DNA of 64,000 nucleotides, taken from Epiperipatus broadwayi. Its lineage: Eukaryota; Onychophora; Udeonychophora; Euonychophora; Peripatidae. Shown one piece after another: positions 60,383 through 64,000 of this stretch. The DNA is taken from positions 4,124,860 to 4,188,859 of the forward strand of contig JAQFVV010006200.1 in the NCBI GenBank assembly GCA_028023455.1. Reading direction: 5' to 3'. The translations under genes and the position numbers were made by a program. The notes beneath the pieces are model-generated. The model did no database searches. It was given only the letters and a program-made list of their open reading frames with translations, and was not told the DNA's origin. Position 1 is the stretch's first letter. The number at the start of each line of letters is the position of its first letter.

Positions 60383-60712
60383 GTATGGGTACTGAACTGA
60401 GTTCAGACCTATATATTGTATAAGCTAATGAGTTTGGATTGAAAATATTTTTGTGTTTTCAATTTTATTCTCATAGTTTAGTAGTTAAGTAGAGATAAAA
60501 GGTGGCTGCTGGAGGGTTGCACTAGATCCTAAGATCTAGGTGCAATGCTCTCAGATCCAAAGGTCCTCACTGATGAAAGCCACAAGCTAGAAACTAGTCT
60601 GGGGATATTGGATGAGTAGGCACTAGATTTATGCACAAGCCTTCTGGCATCCACTAATTACTCTGGCTTGCACTGAGTGGCACTACTGTATGGAGAGTTT
60701 TGCCTGTTTTCA
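60383..60712 (+). mobile_element. Family H copy 6 (330 bp, best-preserved core)
   Basis: 10-bp duplication TTTACAATCT (60373-60382 and 60713-60722), with RTE sequence continuing on both sides, so both boundaries are exact. It begins GTATGGGTACTGAACTGAGTTCAG, the palindromic head shared with the spacer of the 55.5-kb inverted repeat, and ends CACTGAGTGGCACTACTGTATGGAGAG plus TTTTGCCTGTTTT. No coding frame. Confidence 0.85.
60556..60612 (+). ncRNA. Hammerhead-ribozyme-like motif, type I (family H copy 6)
   Basis: CTGATGA (60570-60576), stem II AGC/GCT with loop CACAA, GAAAC (60590-60594), minimal stem III AC/GT, GTC (60597-60599) as cleavage site. Stem I is CCTCA (60565-60569) with TGGGG (60600-60604), an internal loop, and TCCA (60556-60559) with TGGA (60609-60612). 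This is the complete three-box, type I arrangement known from Penelope-like elements. The closing position 10.1-11.1 is A-A instead of G-C, so activity is uncertain. Confidence 0.55.
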
Positions 60713-60739
60713 TTTACAATCTCTTTGGAACCAATTATA

Positions 60740-62449
60740 TACAAACATTTTTTTTAAAAATCATAAAAGCAAAGCTAAAGTTGTTTGTCAAGCTTGACAC
60801 TAATAGAAAAGTAAAAAAAAAAAAAATTGATATTGCCTAAGGCACAACAACAAAAAGAAAAGATTTTTTAAAAACGTATATAGATACACATAAAAATAAT
60901 AGGAATTAATTGCAGTTATCTAGCCTTTTAGCAAAGGACTGACTAGATTAGAAAGGATTGGTAAAAAACCAAAAACATAAATGTGGCCAAGTTGAGAGTT
61001 TCTGATGATGATGCACATATATAGGTATAATTTTTAATTTGGTAATCAGAAATAAATTATGAACATACATACTTGTGTGGATGTGTATTAGGGCATTTTC
61101 CAAGGACAGGTATATATAAAAGATCATTAAGTGGAGAATGATCAGTAATTGGATGATCCTAAAAAAAGAATGTTGATATCATTATTGTGGCTATGCAGGA
61201 TGTCCAAGTTTGTTTGCTAACATTCTAATGCAATCACAGTTATTTTGTCAGAACTGTGCTGTAGTGAAGTATTTCAAAAGGAAAGATCTGTACATGATTT
61301 TATGAATGACCACTTTCATGCCTTTACATACAACAAAATTTGAAGAAAGCATTTGAAATTATTTATTCTTAACATTAGAAATTTATGATAAATTAAATAA
61401 AACTTATTAATGTTAAATGCTTTAGCCAAATAATTGATTTATAAAAACCATCAATAAATGCAAAGAAAGATAAATAATTCACTGTAACATTCATATAATC
61501 CTGGAGTTAAAATAAAAAACTGGGCTTAGAGTCCTTAAGTATATAACACATCCCTGATGAGTAGAAAGAGCTCTATTAATACTTATCTGATCAGTCTATA
61601 TTTTATCTAGCTAATAATAGCTAGATACCCATTTACCAACCAATAATTAAATGGCTATTTGGGTTAGTTGTGAGCCATCTATCTAGAAAAAAAAATTCTC
61701 TTGTACCTGAAAACAAGATTTTTTAAAACTTTTATTGTCTTGTATGATATTTATTCTCAGATTATCTAAAACTTAGGGCATTTTATTGGGCTACTATATA
61801 ATCAAGTCTTGGTAGTTTAGTATTTTTCCTGCTATGACGTAATACACTTAACATGTTTTTTTGCAGGTAAGATTTCATCGAAGATTAGATAAACAATGTC
61901 ATGACAACAAAGACACTGGCATGACTAATCCATGGGAATACTGATTTTTTTGATCATGGTGTCCCACAAGATTTAAAAATTCGAAAGACCTATGGTAAAT
62001 TTTGTCATGTCTCAATGTTCTTCAGGTTCTAAAAAAATTTATTCTCAAGGTCGGGTTCAATTCAATTCACAAATTCTTAATTTCAATTAATTGTGTCTTT
62101 TTCCACAAAAGTATTAATGTTCTTAAAAAGTAAAAATGATATAACTTCAAGTTATTGTGAGATTTAATTTCTTTTGACTTAGAATTACTCCCTTTTGGAG
62201 AACTAAGTACATTTCATGATTTGGAATTGCCTTACCTTTAATTTTGTAAGCTTTTAAAGTGCAGTATTTATTATTACTAGGGAATATTTAAGTTTGTAAA
62301 AAGCCCTGGAGCTATAACTGTAAGATTCTATATGCGAACAAATGTGCAATTTGTTAAATGTTTGTTCTCTTCCTATTGTTCATAACTTCAATATTACCAG
62401 AATTTTTTAAAATTCATATAAATAAAGATACAGCAGAAGACCCTCAAGA
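60740..62449. other. AT-rich stretch without recognised feature
   Basis: No supported frame, RNA gene or repeat pair. Confidence 0.4.
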
Positions 62450-62510
62450 TATATTTTGTGCTGAACCAGTACTCACCAGTTGGTCCAGACCACTATCTTT
62501 CATATATATT
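62450..62510 (-). repeat. Family S fragment
   Basis: TTTTGTGCTGAACCAGTACTCACCAGTTGGTCCAGACCA matches the minus-strand copies of family S; both ends are missing. Confidence 0.65.
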
Positions 62511-62534
62511 TTTACTATAAATATTTATCTATAT

Positions 62535-62892
62535 TTAATAATTACATTTTGAATTACAAGTGTCAAATTAACTCAACCCACATCTTTGATACCACCCACT
62601 TAGATATAGTAATGACTATTATTAACCAATATGTGGTAATATTGAGGTTATTTAATATATTTATAAAGATATTACACGTGGGAAAAAGAAATGTGAACAC
62701 CTCCACGTGTTTGTGTGTTTAATTTTAAAAAATCAGATATATTAATGTTTAATTGAGTTTTAAAGTTTATCTGTACTATGTTTAGTTTAGTAAATAATTA
62801 ATAATAGTCATTTCTATATTTATCTAAATGGATGGCCTTAGAGATGTGGGTTGAATTAATTTGACACTTATAATTCAAAATGTAATTATTAA
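62535..62892. mobile_element. MITE-like element, ~95-bp inverted ends, TTAA flanks
   Basis: Left end TAATTACATTTTGAATTA..AAGTGTCAAATTAA and right end its complement (TTAATTTGACACTTATAATTCAAAATGTAATTA), extending inward to ATAGTAATGACTATTATTA. TTAA lies at both outer borders (62535-62538 and 62889-62892), the target of piggyBac-type elements, though TTAA is common in such AT-rich DNA. The weak frames inside are not genes. Confidence 0.72.
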
Positions 62893-63640
62893 ATAATACT
62901 TGTAAATATATATATAAATTCTTAAGAGATGAATATATTTTTCATTATTGATAATAATATTAATTCCTTGGTTTTTTTTTTGTATTTATCTTTCAATTCC
63001 TTAAATTAGTATAATGATCCGGTCTACACGAGCTTCTTAGGGCTAACCTCTATTTTTCTGCAATAATTGCGAAATGAGTTATGTGTTTGGAACGTATATT
63101 TCGATCTTTTGATTATACCACATTATTTCTGAATCCAATCTTTTTCTTTTTTTTAAAATTAATTATCTTACTCTTTAGCTTTGTTTTTTTCTTTGGACTT
63201 AGAATGGTATAGTCATACTCTTAAGCAAATGATTTTTAGTTAAAGTAAATAAAAAAACAAAATGTATTTAAAAATACTATATACATATTGCATTAAAAGT
63301 AACACACATACAAGAAAAAAAATTGATTTTACCAAATGAGTAAAATTAACAAATAATTTTATCGTTAACAAAATACTTTCAAATTCTAACTTTTGTGATT
63401 TTATAATGCAAAATGTGAGACTGATTTGGGATTTATTTCTGTAGAGTACTTTCTCGAAAGATAGGGACTACTACAGAAACATTATTCATTATTGGATAAT
63501 CTCTAGCCTAATGAATGACTAATAAAAATTGATTTAGAAATTATTTGCATAATGCCTTCTGAATAAACAATATATAAAGAGTTATATTTCAAAATGATTT
63601 TAATAGAGAAAAAGCGAGAAAGAAAGAGAAACCTGTTTGT
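62893..63640. other. AT-rich stretch without recognised feature
   Basis: No supported frame, RNA gene or repeat pair. Confidence 0.4.
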
Positions 63641-63643
63641 ATA

Positions 63644-63861
63644 AATGTGATAATATGTTGGATTATTTCCATCATCTATCACTAAATGTTGAATGTATGA
63701 AAATTTTAAATTCTTTAATTTCCAAATACAAACAAGTTATTAGTAATAATACACAAATAGACAACACAGGTAAGTTGTTTGTATTTGGAAAGTTTAAATA
63801 AAGTTTACAATTTTCTGTACATTCAACATTATGATGAAATTGTCCAACATATTATCACATC
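63644..63861. repeat. Palindromic MITE-like element, ~95-bp arms
   Basis: Left arm ATGTGATAATATGTTGG..AATGTTGAATGTA..TTTCCAAATACAAAC faces right arm GTTTGTATTTGGAAA..TACATTCAACATT..CCAACATATTATCACAT. About 20-30 bp of unpaired sequence lies in the middle. No target duplication identified. Confidence 0.75.
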
Positions 63862-64000
63862 TAATTAATATACTATCATCACAAACCTTCAGGCTAAAAT
63901 TTTATGAGTTATTTCATAAAATGCAGTACTTAAATATGGACAGCATGTTTCAAAATGATCTCGGCAAAAAAGAAGGCAGGGGGGAAAAGGCGTAATTAAT

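Overview
The window is AT-rich animal (metazoan) nuclear DNA that is almost entirely transposable-element sequence. Support comes from non-LTR retrotransposons of at least three kinds, Penelope-like elements with a GIY-YIG domain, a pogo/Tigger-type DNA transposon, tRNA-derived SINEs, spliceable intron signals and one ordinary eukaryotic tRNA-Glu gene. The mixture fits an invertebrate; I cannot name the phylum from sequence alone. I found no host protein-coding gene that I would defend. Most open frames are fragments or shadows of decayed retroelements.

Layout. 1-2.8 kb: minus-strand LINE (ORF1 zinc knuckle, ORF2 endonuclease), cut by the window edge. 3.8 kb: a short tRNA-derived SINE with a 14-bp target duplication. 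4.0-5.7 kb: four copies of a second tRNA-derived repeat (family S), two minus then two plus, forming a 1.7-kb palindrome. 7.1-9.0 kb: minus-strand Penelope-like element. 10.9-27.1 kb: a minus-strand LINE related to the first, split by a 9.28-kb LTR element (11477-20755) that landed in a TA run. 28.6-33.3 kb: several copies of a short element (family H), some with a hammerhead-ribozyme-like core. 32.7-34.2 kb: pogo/Tigger-type remnant. 34.2-37.7 kb: plus-strand jockey-type LINE. 37.8-38.3 kb: inverted pair of family S. 38.4 kb: tRNA-Glu(TTC). 40.4-42.5 kb: RTE-type LINE 3' end split by a 1.47-kb retroposed copy. 51.7-54.2 kb: RTE-type LINE and two Penelope-like fragments. 55.5-56.0 kb: a 215-bp-arm inverted repeat with a hammerhead-like core in each arm. 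56.7 kb: an anomalous G-rich island. 56.9-58.0 kb: plus-strand RTE-type LINE. 59.5-60.1 kb: inverted pair of family S. 60.4-60.7 kb: the best family H copy, inserted into an RTE fragment. 62.5-63.9 kb: two palindromic MITE-like elements.

Three things stand out. (1) Family H: six copies, each with its own 10-14 bp target-site duplication; three contain the CUGANGA/GAAA/GUC hammerhead layout plus a two-part stem I, alongside Penelope-like elements, the class known to carry such ribozymes. (2) A young LTR element with about 3.03-kb LTRs, no pol genes, one broken gag-like frame, and LTRs that carry a compact promoter/poly(A) module followed by a small ORF with intron signals. (3) A strong local tendency for repeats to sit as inverted pairs, giving several long potential RNA hairpins. 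The window also preserves insertion order: LTR element into LINE, family H into RTE and into pogo, a dimeric retroposon into RTE.
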